From NCBI GenBank assembly GCA_000715855.1, contig KL571253.1:25356-30386 (forward strand): DNA of 5,031 bases, read 5' to 3'. A program made the position numbers and the translations under genes. This document shows positions 1 to 5,031 of this stretch, in pieces (position 1 is the stretch's first letter; each line of letters opens with the position of its first letter). Source of the stretch: Actinoplanes liguriensis. GTDB lineage: Bacteria > Actinomycetota > Actinomycetes > Mycobacteriales > Micromonosporaceae. The notes under the pieces were generated by a model. It was not told the DNA's origin. It was given only the letters and a program-made list of their open reading frames with translations, and did no database searches.

Positions 1-284
1 CCCAGGCTCTGCCGCAGCGGCTCGTGCGCGCTCAGCGAGCCCAGCGTCTTGGTGACGAACGTGCCGACCCCGGGGCGGGCGGTGACCAGCCCCTCGTACT
101 CCAACTCGCGGTAGGCCTTCGACACCGTGTTCGGATTGATCGCGACCAGGGCCACGACCTCCTTGACGGTGGGCAGCTTGTCGCCCTCCTTCAGCAACCC
201 GAGCCGCAGCGCGTGCCGCACCTGCCGGATCAGCTGCATGTACGGCGCCACCCCGGACCGCGCGTCCAGGTGGAACTCGATCAC
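1..284 (-). CDS. GntR-family transcriptional regulator, YtrA type (5' part only)
   Basis: The gene reads leftwards from a GTG at 284-282 and leaves the window at base 1, so only about the first 94 residues are present. The translation starts MIEFHLDARSGVAPYMQL and carries a complete GntR winged helix-turn-helix: the helix region contains KLPTVKEVVALVAINPNTV, followed by the wing with LVTARPGVGTFV, roughly residues 34-78. NPNTV followed by a KAYRELE-type helix is typical of the short YtrA subfamily (usually about 120-130 residues), which has almost no effector domain and often sits first in an operon with an ABC transporter. Any such partner would lie beyond the left edge. A G-rich stretch (GGGGTGG, 295-289) a few bases before the GTG can serve as the ribosome binding site. 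The family usually represses its own promoter, and an inverted repeat at 301-314 is the candidate operator. The fold is clear; the subfamily is likely; the target operon cannot be seen. Confidence 0.88.
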   Translation of the reverse strand, partial: MIEFHLDARSGVAPYMQLIRQVRHALRLGLLKEGDKLPTVKEVVALVAINPNTVSKAYRELEYEGLVTARPGVGTFVTKTLGSLSAHEPLRQSL

Positions 285-300
285 CTCACCACCCCGTTTC

Positions 301-320
301 ACTAGTTGCCTAGTACTTTA
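301..320 (-). promoter_or_regulatory. Candidate GntR promoter with inverted-repeat operator
   Basis: Reading on the minus strand, a -10-like TAAAGT (320-315) is followed directly by ACTAG-GCAA-CTAGT (314-301), an inverted repeat with perfect 5-bp arms and a 4-base spacer. The repeat would cover the transcription start of the GntR gene, whose GTG is at 284. The position and symmetry suit autorepression by the encoded regulator. There is no good -35 element, because the terminator occupies that region. The symmetry is seen directly; its role is inferred. Confidence 0.5.
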
Positions 321-328
321 GGGGTAGG

Positions 329-355
329 AAAAAGGCGGCCCTAGGGCCGCCTTTT
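329..355 (-). terminator. Rho-independent terminator of the aldehyde dehydrogenase gene
   Basis: Bases 330-355 form a perfect 26-bp palindrome with arm AAAAGGCGGCCCT, which folds into a very GC-rich stem with a minimal CTAG loop. On the minus strand it ends in five T residues (333-329), and it begins 14 bases after the dehydrogenase stop codon at 370. It therefore ends that transcript and insulates the GntR gene downstream. On the plus strand it ends in four T residues, so it could act in both directions, but no plus-strand gene reads into it here. Confidence 0.87.
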
Positions 356-369
356 GCAGATGGCGCAAA

Positions 370-1797
370 CTACCAGTTCACGGCGATGTATTTGGACTCC
401 AGGTACTCCAGGAGGCCCTCGTGGCCGCCCTCCCGGCCGATGCCGCTCTGCTTCACCCCGCCGAACGGGGCCGCGGGGTCGCTGACCAGGCCACGGTTCA
501 GGCCGACCATGCCGGCCTCGATCCGCTCGCTGACCCGCAGGCCGCGGGCCAGGTCACCGGTGTAAAGGTAGGCGACCAGCCCGTACTCGGTGTCGTTGGC
601 CAGCCGGACCGCCTCGTCCTCCCCGGTGAACGTGACGATCGGAGCGACCGGGCCGAAAATCTCCTCCCGCAGGATCGCCGAGTCCGAGCCGACCCCGGTC
701 AGCACGGTCGGCGGGTAGTAGAAGCCCGGCCCGTCCGGGCGGCTGCCGCCGGTGACCGCGGACGCGCCGGCCTCCAGGGCGCCCTTCACCAGCGCGTCGA
801 CCTTCGCCACGGTGTCCTCGTTGACCAGCGGGCCGACCTGCGTCTTCTCGTCCGTGCCCGGGCCCACCACCAGCGCCGACATGCGCTGGGCCAGCCGCCG
901 GGAGAACTCGTCGGCGATGCCGGCCTCGACGAAGAACCGGTTCGCCGCGGTGCACGCCTCGCCGCCGTTGCGCATCTTCGCCAGCATCGCGCCCTCGATC
1001 GCGGCGTCCAGGTCGGCGTCCGCGAAGACCAGGAACGGAGCGTTGCCGCCGAGCTCCATCGACGTGTTCACGATGTTCTCCGCGGCCTGCGCGAGCAGGA
1101 TCCGGCCGACCTCGGTGGAGCCGGTGAACGACAGCTTGCGGACCCGCGCGTCGCGCAGCATCGCCGAGACGACCTTGCCGGAGCTGCGCGACGGCAGCAC
1201 GTTGACCACGCCCTCGGGCACGCCGGCCTCGGTCAGGATCGCGGCCATGGCGAGCGCGGTCAGCGGGGTGTCGCTGGCCGGCTTGAGGACCACGGTGCAC
1301 CCGGCGGCGAGCGCGGGGCCGATCTTGCGGGTGGCCATCGCGGCCGGGAAGTTCCACGGCGTGACCAGCACACAGACGCCGACCGGCTGGCGCGTCACCA
1401 GGATCCGGTTCGCGCCGCCCGGAGCGGAGGTCAGGTTGCCGTCGATGCGCACGGCCTCCTCGGCGAACCAGCGGAAGAACTCGGCGGCGTACGTGACCTC
1501 GCCCTTCGCGTCCGTCAGCGCCTTCCCGTTCTCCAGGCTGATCAGCTTCGCCAGCTCGGCGGCGCGCTCGGTCATCAGCTCGAACGCCTTGCGAAGAGCC
1601 TCACCGCGTACGCGCGGAGGCGTTGCCGCCCAGCCCGGGCCGGCCACCGAGGCCGCGTCCACGGCCGCGATCGCGTCCGCCTCACCACCGTCCGCGACCG
1701 AGGCGATGGTGTCCCCCGTCGCCGGGTCGAGCACGTCGAACCGGTTCCCCGAGGACGCGGCCACCCACTTGCCGCCGATGAAAAGTTCGGTCTCCAC
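370..1797 (-). CDS. gabD: NAD(P)-dependent succinate-semialdehyde dehydrogenase-like aldehyde dehydrogenase
   Basis: This complete 475-residue protein of the ALDH superfamily has the usual length for its class. It should oxidise succinate semialdehyde (or a similar aldehyde) to the acid in the cytoplasm, as in GABA or 4-hydroxybutyrate breakdown. Visible motifs are PWNF (Asn149, oxyanion), LKPASDTPL (Lys172, coenzyme), FTGSTEVG (224-231), MELGG (Glu248, general base), GEACTAANR (Cys282, nucleophile) and EEIFGP (378-383). Ser175 stands where NAD-specific enzymes usually carry glutamate, so NADP use is plausible, as in E. coli GabD. The start is GTG at 1797, five bases after a strong GGAGGAG site. 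A terminator follows the stop, so the gene is transcribed alone. The overall similarity is to GabD-type enzymes, but closely related ALDHs act on other aldehydes, so the exact substrate and the symbol are less certain than the family. Confidence 0.93.
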   Translation of the reverse strand: METELFIGGKWVAASSGNRFDVLDPATGDTIASVADGGEADAIAAVDAASVAGPGWAATPPRVRGEALRKAFELMTERAAELAKLISLENGKALTDAKGEVTYAAEFFRWFAEEAVRIDGNLTSAPGGANRILVTRQPVGVCVLVTPWNFPAAMATRKIGPALAAGCTVVLKPASDTPLTALAMAAILTEAGVPEGVVNVLPSRSSGKVVSAMLRDARVRKLSFTGSTEVGRILLAQAAENIVNTSMELGGNAPFLVFADADLDAAIEGAMLAKMRNGGEACTAANRFFVEAGIADEFSRRLAQRMSALVVGPGTDEKTQVGPLVNEDTVAKVDALVKGALEAGASAVTGGSRPDGPGFYYPPTVLTGVGSDSAILREEIFGPVAPIVTFTGEDEAVRLANDTEYGLVAYLYTGDLARGLRVSERIEAGMVGLNRGLVSDPAAPFGGVKQSGIGREGGHEGLLEYLESKYIAVNW

Positions 1798-1802
1798 TAC
1801 TG

Positions 1803-1809
1803 CTCCTCC
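1803..1809 (-). promoter_or_regulatory. Shine-Dalgarno site of the aldehyde dehydrogenase
   Basis: GGAGGAG on the minus strand lies five bases before the GTG at 1797 and decides that start. It is the strongest ribosome binding site in the window and contrasts with the apparently leaderless genes further right. Confidence 0.8.
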
Positions 1810-1856
1810 ACGGTCCGGTTACACCCCCAGCATTCTCCGTACCCACCGCCTCCGCC

Positions 1857-2557
1857 ATGATTCCCGGCGTGCTGACGGATCTGGACACCGTCGACTGGGC
1901 CGGGCTGACCCACGCCTACGGATCCGCCGAGGACATCCCCGGGGTGCTCCGCGCCAAGGCAGCCGGTGACCCGGAGGCCTGGTCCGGTCGTGACACGTTC
2001 GTCCACCAGGGCACCCGCTTCCCCGCGACCGCCCCTGCGGTGCCCCTCCTGCTGGACTCGGCGACGGGGACGCGACGGTCCGGTGGGCGGCAGCGCTCGT
2101 CGCCGCTCGTCTCCGGTTCCCCGCGGTGGCCGGGCGGGCGACTGAAGTCCTGCGGGAGTGGGCGGCCCACCTGACCGACCCCTCGGTGTACCCGTCGGGC
2201 CGTCACGACGCCGACCGGGAAACGCGCTGCGAGCGGGCCGAGCTGGCGCTCGCCGCGCTCGCCGGCCACGACCCCGACGGTCATGCCGAGTCGCTCGCCC
2301 GGGCTGTCGACACGCTCCTCACCCAGCAGCCGGGCGACGTCTGGCCCGGCAAGTGCCTGGCTCTCGCCTGGGGCGGCTGGTTCGAGCCGTCCGGCGCGCC
2401 GATCGACCTGTCGCCGGTCCAGCGACGCACGGTGGAGCAGATCTGCGACCACCCCGACGTTTTCGAGGACCGCGGGTTCACCGGAACGCTCGCATGGACG
2501 GCCCTTCCGAACACCCTGGCGGGGATGCGGTCGCTCCTCGAAGCCGGAGAAGCCTGA
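1857..2557 (+). pseudogene. HEAT-repeat-like protein gene, frameshifted near 2057
   Basis: Reading from ATG 1857 gives a sensible start (residues such as LDTVDWAGLTHAYGSAEDIP, then FVHQGTRFPATAPAVPLLLD), but after base 2057 this frame turns into unlikely Arg/Ser/Gly-rich sequence and stops at 2174. The next frame continues the protein from 2057: LGDGDATVRWAAALVAARL, and so on to the TGA at 2555-2557. Adding one base at about 2055-2060 joins the halves into 233 residues. The helical, Ala/Leu-rich character and the HAYG and HQGTRFPATAxAVPLLL segments match actinobacterial proteins usually annotated as HEAT-repeat domain-containing, whose role is unknown. No slippery heptamer is visible, so programmed frameshifting is unlikely; a one-base deletion or an assembly error is the simplest reading. 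If translated as it stands, a fragment could start at GTG 2126. No ribosome binding site is evident before ATG 1857, which is divergent from the dehydrogenase gene across 59 bases. Confidence 0.75.
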
Positions 2558-2587
2558 TTGGCTACTCCCGGAGCGGGCGCGCACGGC

Positions 2588-2593
2588 TAGCGT
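2588..2593 (+). promoter_or_regulatory. Candidate -10 element for leaderless reductase mRNA
   Basis: TAGCGT fits the actinobacterial TAnnnT -10 pattern and lies exactly seven bases before GTG 2601, the distance expected when transcription starts at the first base of the start codon. No Shine-Dalgarno sequence and no convincing -35 at normal spacing are present; TTGGCT at 2558-2563 is too far away (24 bases). Confidence 0.45.
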
Positions 2594-2600
2594 GAGCTGC

Positions 2601-3464
2601 GTGACCATGGGATTTCTGGGGCTGGGTGTGATGGGCCGGCCGATGGCGCTCAACCTCGTGCGGGCCGGGACCGAGCTGGTCGTGTGGAACCGGTCGGCCG
2701 GGGCCGCCGACGAGCTGCGGGCGGCGGGCGCCACGGTGGCCGCGGACGCCGGGGAGGTGTTCCGGGCGGCGGACGTCGTCCTGATGATGCTGGCGAACGA
2801 TCGGGTCGCCGACGAGGTGCTGGGGCGGGACACCGACGGGTTCGCGGCGATGGTGGGCGGGCGGACGCTGGTGCACATGGGGACGACCGCGCCGGCCTGG
2901 TCGCGGGGGCTGGCCGAGCAGGTGCGCGACGCCGGGGGACGCTACGTCGAGGCGCCGGTCTCCGGGTCGCGGGTGCCCGCCGAGAACGGGGAGCTGGTCG
3001 CCATGCTGGCCGGCGCCGGCGAGGACCTGGACCGGGTCGCGCCGCTGCTGCGCCCGATGTGCCGGGAGGTGGTGCGGTGCGGGCCGGCCCCGAACGGCCT
3101 GCTGATGAAGCTCTCCGTGAACACGTTCCTGATCAGCATGGTCACCGGCCTGGCCGAGGCGTTCCACTTCGCGCAGCGTCACGACCTGGACCGCGGGACG
3201 CTGCTCGCCGCGCTGGACGCCGGCCCGATGGCCAGCCCGGTCTCCCGGCTCAAGGGGCGCAAGCTGCTCGACCGCGACTTCAGCGTGCAGGCGTCGATCC
3301 GGGACGTGCTCTACAACAACCACCTGATCGTCGAGGCCGCCGAGACGGCCGGCATCCCGTCGCCGCTGCTGGACACGTGCCTGGAGCTCTACGCGGAGAC
3401 GTCGTCGGCCGGGCACGCGGGCGAGGACATGGCCGCGGTCATCCGGGCGCTGGAGTCACGCTGA
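2601..3464 (+). CDS. NAD(P)-dependent beta-hydroxyacid dehydrogenase (glyoxylate/succinic semialdehyde reductase-like)
   Basis: This 287-residue protein belongs to the 6-phosphogluconate/3-hydroxyisobutyrate dehydrogenase superfamily and has the usual length. The N-terminal Rossmann domain begins at once with GFLGLGVMG (dinucleotide loop, residues 7-12 GLGVMG). WNRS at 29-32 has the Arg/Ser pair typical of NADP binding. The substrate loop is [14 protein letters not shown] (117-130); the family catalytic lysine is Lys170 in LLMKLSVN, with Asn174 following. The later KDL-like motif reads IRDV (Arg234, Asp235), so its lysine is replaced by arginine. EAPVSGS-x-x-PAE-x-G resembles the glyoxylate/succinic semialdehyde reductases and 4-hydroxybutyrate dehydrogenases more than classic 3-hydroxyisobutyrate enzymes (DAPVSGG), so reduction of a small semialdehyde is a fair inference. 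Lys170 argues against an imine reductase. The start is uncertain: GTG 2601 fits a leaderless mRNA, while ATG 2607 would be two residues shorter and GTG 2592 three longer. Confidence 0.9.
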   Translation: MTMGFLGLGVMGRPMALNLVRAGTELVVWNRSAGAADELRAAGATVAADAGEVFRAADVVLMMLANDRVADEVLGRDTDGFAAMVGGRTLVHMGTTAPAWSRGLAEQVRDAGGRYVEAPVSGSRVPAENGELVAMLAGAGEDLDRVAPLLRPMCREVVRCGPAPNGLLMKLSVNTFLISMVTGLAEAFHFAQRHDLDRGTLLAALDAGPMASPVSRLKGRKLLDRDFSVQASIRDVLYNNHLIVEAAETAGIPSPLLDTCLELYAETSSAGHAGEDMAAVIRALESR

Positions 3465-3475
3465 GGCGGGCGTGC

Positions 3476-3934
3476 TCACGACGTACCGAATCGGGAAGTT
3501 GATCGAAGAATCTCACCGAGCGCCGGGGGCTCCAGGTCGTCGGGGAGCGCCGGGAAGTCGGCGGGGTGGACCCAGGCGTGGCCGAGCAGGTCGGCCTGCT
3601 CGTAGGGCAGCAGGCCCTCGCGGGCGATGTGCGGCGTGACGGCGGGGTAGGCGGCGGCGAAGAACTGCTCGGGGCCGACCATGCGGCGGCCCTTCCAGAT
3701 CGTATCGCGCTCGACGACCAGGAAGTCCGGGTCGATCGCGTCCGGGTCGAGGCCGGTCTCCTCGGTCAGCTCGCGACGGGCGGCCTCCAGAGGCGTCTCG
3801 CCGGGGTCGATGCCGCCGCCCGGGGGCTCCCAGAGTCGATGGCCGTCGATCGGATCCTGCCAGTTGAGCAGCAGGACGCGGCCGTCGGCGTCGACGCAGA
3901 TGATCCGGACCGCGGGGCGATGGGCCGACTCCAT
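3476..3934 (-). CDS. Nudix (MutT-like) hydrolase
   Basis: This is a 152-residue single-domain Nudix protein, which would cleave a nucleoside diphosphate linked to another moiety with the help of Mg2+. The Nudix box is perfect: Gly40, Glu46, then RELTEETGL at residues 54-62 with the metal-binding glutamates Glu55, Glu58 and Glu59. The strand before it (VRIICVDADGRVLLLNW, LWEPPGG) is typical. The substrate cannot be told from the box; the general shape fits small actinobacterial MutT or ADP-ribose pyrophosphatase-like enzymes. ATG 3934 is chosen because family homology begins there, no ribosome binding site is needed if the mRNA is leaderless, and a -10 element lies eight bases upstream. The open frame continues to 4468, but that part is antisense to the YciO gene. 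The 3' end lies only 11 bases from the end of the reductase gene, tail to tail. Confidence 0.92.
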   Translation of the reverse strand: MESAHRPAVRIICVDADGRVLLLNWQDPIDGHRLWEPPGGGIDPGETPLEAARRELTEETGLDPDAIDPDFLVVERDTIWKGRRMVGPEQFFAAAYPAVTPHIAREGLLPYEQADLLGHAWVHPADFPALPDDLEPPALGEILRSTSRFGTS

Positions 3935-3942
3935 GACACGTG

Positions 3943-3948
3943 AGTCTA
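3943..3948 (-). promoter_or_regulatory. Candidate -10 element for leaderless Nudix mRNA
   Basis: TAGACT on the minus strand matches four of six bases of TATAAT, including both key ends, and ends eight bases before the ATG at 3934. No Shine-Dalgarno sequence lies between them. No clear -35 is seen on this strand. Confidence 0.5.
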
Positions 3949-3957
3949 GGCACGGCC

Positions 3958-3963
3958 TAAGCT
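3958..3963 (+). promoter_or_regulatory. Candidate -10 element for leaderless YciO mRNA
   Basis: TAAGCT (TAnnnT) lies seven bases before GTG 3971. ATGACA at 3933-3938, five of six matches to TTGACA, is a possible -35 with a long 19-base spacer, and overlaps the start codon of the divergent Nudix gene. The two promoters would share 36 bases and could interfere with each other. Confidence 0.45.
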
Positions 3964-3970
3964 GGGCGGA

Positions 3971-4591
3971 GTGGCGAAGTACTTCGACGTGCATCCGGAG
4001 AATCCGCAACCCCGGACCATCTCCCAGATCGTGCAGCTCATCCGGGAGGACGGGCTGATCGCCTATCCGACCGACTCGTGCTTCGCACTCGGTTGCCGGA
4101 TGGGCAACAAGGACGGGATCGACCGGATCCGCAGCATCCGGCATCTCGACGACAAGCACCATTTCACGCTGATGTGCCACGACTTCGCCCAGCTCGGGCA
4201 ATTCGTGCAGATCAACAATGCGCTGTTCCGGGCGGTGAAGGCGAGCACGCCGGGGCCCTACACGTTCATCCTGCCCGCGACCAAAGAGGTTCCGCGGCGG
4301 CTGCTCCACCCCAAGAAGAAGACCGTGGGGGTACGCATCACCGCGCACACCACCGCACAGGCCATCCTCGCGGAGCTCGGCGAGCCCCTCGTCTCCAGCA
4401 CGCTGCTGCTGCCCGGCGAGCCGGAGCCGATGACGCAGGCCTGGGAGATCAAGGAGGCCCTGGATCACGCGGTGGACGCGGTGGTCGAGGGCGAGTGCGG
4501 CACCGAGCCGACGACCGTGGTCGACCTGTCCGGGGGTGTGCCGGAGATCCTGCGGGTCGGCGCCGGTGACCCGTCGCGCTTCGACGGCTGA
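3971..4591 (+). CDS. yciO: YciO-type L-threonylcarbamoyladenylate synthase-like protein (Sua5/YciO/YrdC family)
   Basis: The protein has 206 residues, the same length as E. coli YciO as I recall it, and resembles it along its whole length: FDVHPENPQPR near the start, YPTDSCFALGC (32-42), KHHFTLMC (62-69), PGPYTFILPATKEVPRRLL (94-112), VGVRI (119-123), STLLLPG (143-149), PTTVVDLSGG (180-189) and LRVGAGD (194-200). These segments line the YrdC-fold pocket that binds ATP and nucleic acid. The family includes TsaC/Sua5, which make threonylcarbamoyl-AMP for the t6A modification of tRNA, but the KHHFTLMC segment and full-length match point to the YciO branch, whose cellular role is not well settled. 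It should be cytoplasmic. GTG 3971 is the natural start, and GGCGGA directly abutting it is too close to be a working ribosome binding site. The gene is divergent from the Nudix gene and ends 6 bases from the end of the convergent hydrolase. Confidence 0.92.
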   Translation: MAKYFDVHPENPQPRTISQIVQLIREDGLIAYPTDSCFALGCRMGNKDGIDRIRSIRHLDDKHHFTLMCHDFAQLGQFVQINNALFRAVKASTPGPYTFILPATKEVPRRLLHPKKKTVGVRITAHTTAQAILAELGEPLVSSTLLLPGEPEPMTQAWEIKEALDHAVDAVVEGECGTEPTTVVDLSGGVPEILRVGAGDPSRFDG

Positions 4592-4597
4592 CCGGTC

Positions 4598-5009
4598 TCA
4601 CCTCAGCAGCTGCAGGGGCACCGCGGAGGCCAGCGCGAGCATGCCCGCGTCGTTCGGGTGCAGGTGGTCGCCGCTGTCGTAGCCGGCCCGCAGGCGTTCC
4701 GGGACGGTGGCGTCGCGGACTGCCGCGTCGAAGTCGGCGACCGCGTCGAACTCGTGGCTCTCCCGGATCCACCGGTTCAGCGTGGCGCGGACGGTCCGGT
4801 GGGCGCCCCGGTCGTAGACGCTGCCGCCGAGCGGGAGCAGGGTGCCGCCGAGCACGGTGACCCCGGCCGCCCGGCACCGCCGGATCAGCTCGCGGTGGCC
4901 GGCGATCAGCGCGGACGCGCTCGTGCCGGCGCCGAGGTCGTTCACCCCGATCAGGGTGATCACGTGGGAGACGCCCGGCTGGGCGAGCACGTCACGGTCG
5001 AAGCGGCGC
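4598..5009 (-). CDS. SGNH/GDSL-family hydrolase, C-terminal part only
   Basis: About 136 C-terminal residues remain, ending at the TGA at 4600-4598. The visible parts are VITLIGVNDLG, with the block III GxND motif that helps form the oxyanion hole, and SGDHLHPNDAG near the end, the block V DxxHP motif carrying the catalytic Asp and His. The stretch between them (RCRAAGVTVLGGTLLPLGGS) is typical of actinobacterial SGNH esterases/lipases. The nucleophile block (GDS), the first oxyanion residue and any signal peptide would lie upstream and are missing because the genomic sequence stops at 5009, where adapter begins. An apparent ATG start at 5026 is false: its first residues MCIRDR are translated adapter. 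Homologues are often secreted esterases, but location and substrate cannot be judged from this part. Confidence 0.88.
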
Positions 5010-5028
5010 CTGTCTCTTATACACATCT
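5010..5028. other. Tn5/Nextera mosaic-end adapter sequence (library artefact)
   Basis: Bases 5010-5028 read CTGTCTCTTATACACATCT, an exact match to the 19-base Tn5 mosaic end used in tagmentation libraries. Three bases (CTG, 5029-5031) follow; they match neither usual Nextera continuation exactly (CCG or GAC), so their origin is unclear. The sequence is AT-rich against a very GC-rich background and lies at the extreme end, as expected for untrimmed adapter at a contig edge. No transposase gene or natural Tn5 context is present. Confidence 0.95.
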
Positions 5029-5031
5029 CTG

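Noticed and set aside
1798..1856. Divergent promoter elements between the dehydrogenase and the HEAT-like gene
   Set aside because: Promoters for both must lie near here, but I could not pick convincing -10 or -35 hexamers on either strand (TACCCA at 1840 and CATTCT at 1831 are weak).
421..1969. Long plus-strand open frames (421-1860 and 752-1969) opposite the aldehyde dehydrogenase
   Set aside because: They are antisense shadows typical of very GC-rich DNA. Their translations are low-complexity Arg/Ala/Gly/Asp-rich or family-less, while the minus strand encodes every ALDH motif.
2050..2062. Programmed ribosomal frameshift in the HEAT-like gene
   Set aside because: There is no X-XXY-YYZ slippery heptamer, no obvious downstream pseudoknot, and no family precedent that I know; a lost base is simpler.
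1916..3416. Long minus-strand open frames (1916-2878 and 2562-3416) opposite the HEAT-like and reductase genes
   Set aside because: Their translations have no recognisable domain and are biased in composition; the plus strand carries the family motifs.
2601..3464. Imine reductase instead of beta-hydroxyacid dehydrogenase
   Set aside because: The catalytic lysine (Lys170) and the EAPVSG loop of hydroxyacid dehydrogenases are kept; imine reductases replace the lysine.
3935..4468. N-terminal extension of the Nudix protein up to 4468
   Set aside because: The extra 178 residues are antisense to the YciO gene and carry no Nudix features; homology begins at ATG 3934.
5010..5028. A natural Tn5/IS50 insertion end
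   Set aside because: The 19 bases match the engineered mosaic end used in library kits, lie at the window edge and have no transposase nearby.

Overview
The window looks like a piece of a high-GC actinobacterial chromosome. The GC content is around 70% by eye, third codon positions are almost all G or C, GTG starts are common, and several genes appear to be leaderless. The gene families would fit a Micromonosporaceae-type genome (Actinoplanes relatives), but that is an inference from style and not a taxonomic assignment. The last bases are not genomic: a Tn5/Nextera mosaic end sits at 5010-5028, so the window almost certainly ends at a contig edge with untrimmed library adapter.

Layout from left to right. 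A 5'-partial GntR regulator of the YtrA type runs leftwards off the window (1-284, minus), with a candidate self-operator just upstream. A perfect-palindrome terminator (329-355) separates it from an aldehyde dehydrogenase of the succinate-semialdehyde dehydrogenase group (370-1797, minus). Divergent from this is a HEAT-repeat-like gene that is broken by an apparent one-base deletion near 2057 (1857-2557, plus). It is followed on the same strand by a beta-hydroxyacid dehydrogenase resembling glyoxylate/succinic-semialdehyde reductases (2601-3464, plus). A Nudix hydrolase (3476-3934, minus) runs tail to tail into that gene. It shares a 36-bp divergent promoter region with a YciO-type Sua5/YrdC-fold protein (3971-4591, plus). 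The YciO gene in turn converges on a truncated SGNH/GDSL hydrolase (4598-5009, minus) that is cut by the adapter.

Most of these are single genes, each probably with its own promoter, and not one operon. The only possible metabolic link is between the semialdehyde dehydrogenase and the reductase, which could oxidise and reduce the same C4 semialdehyde. This rests on motifs only. I see no defence system, mobile element, CRISPR array, tRNA, rRNA or new multi-gene system. The points most worth checking are the adapter artefact, the frameshift, the three genes whose -10 elements fit leaderless initiation, and the GntR operator.
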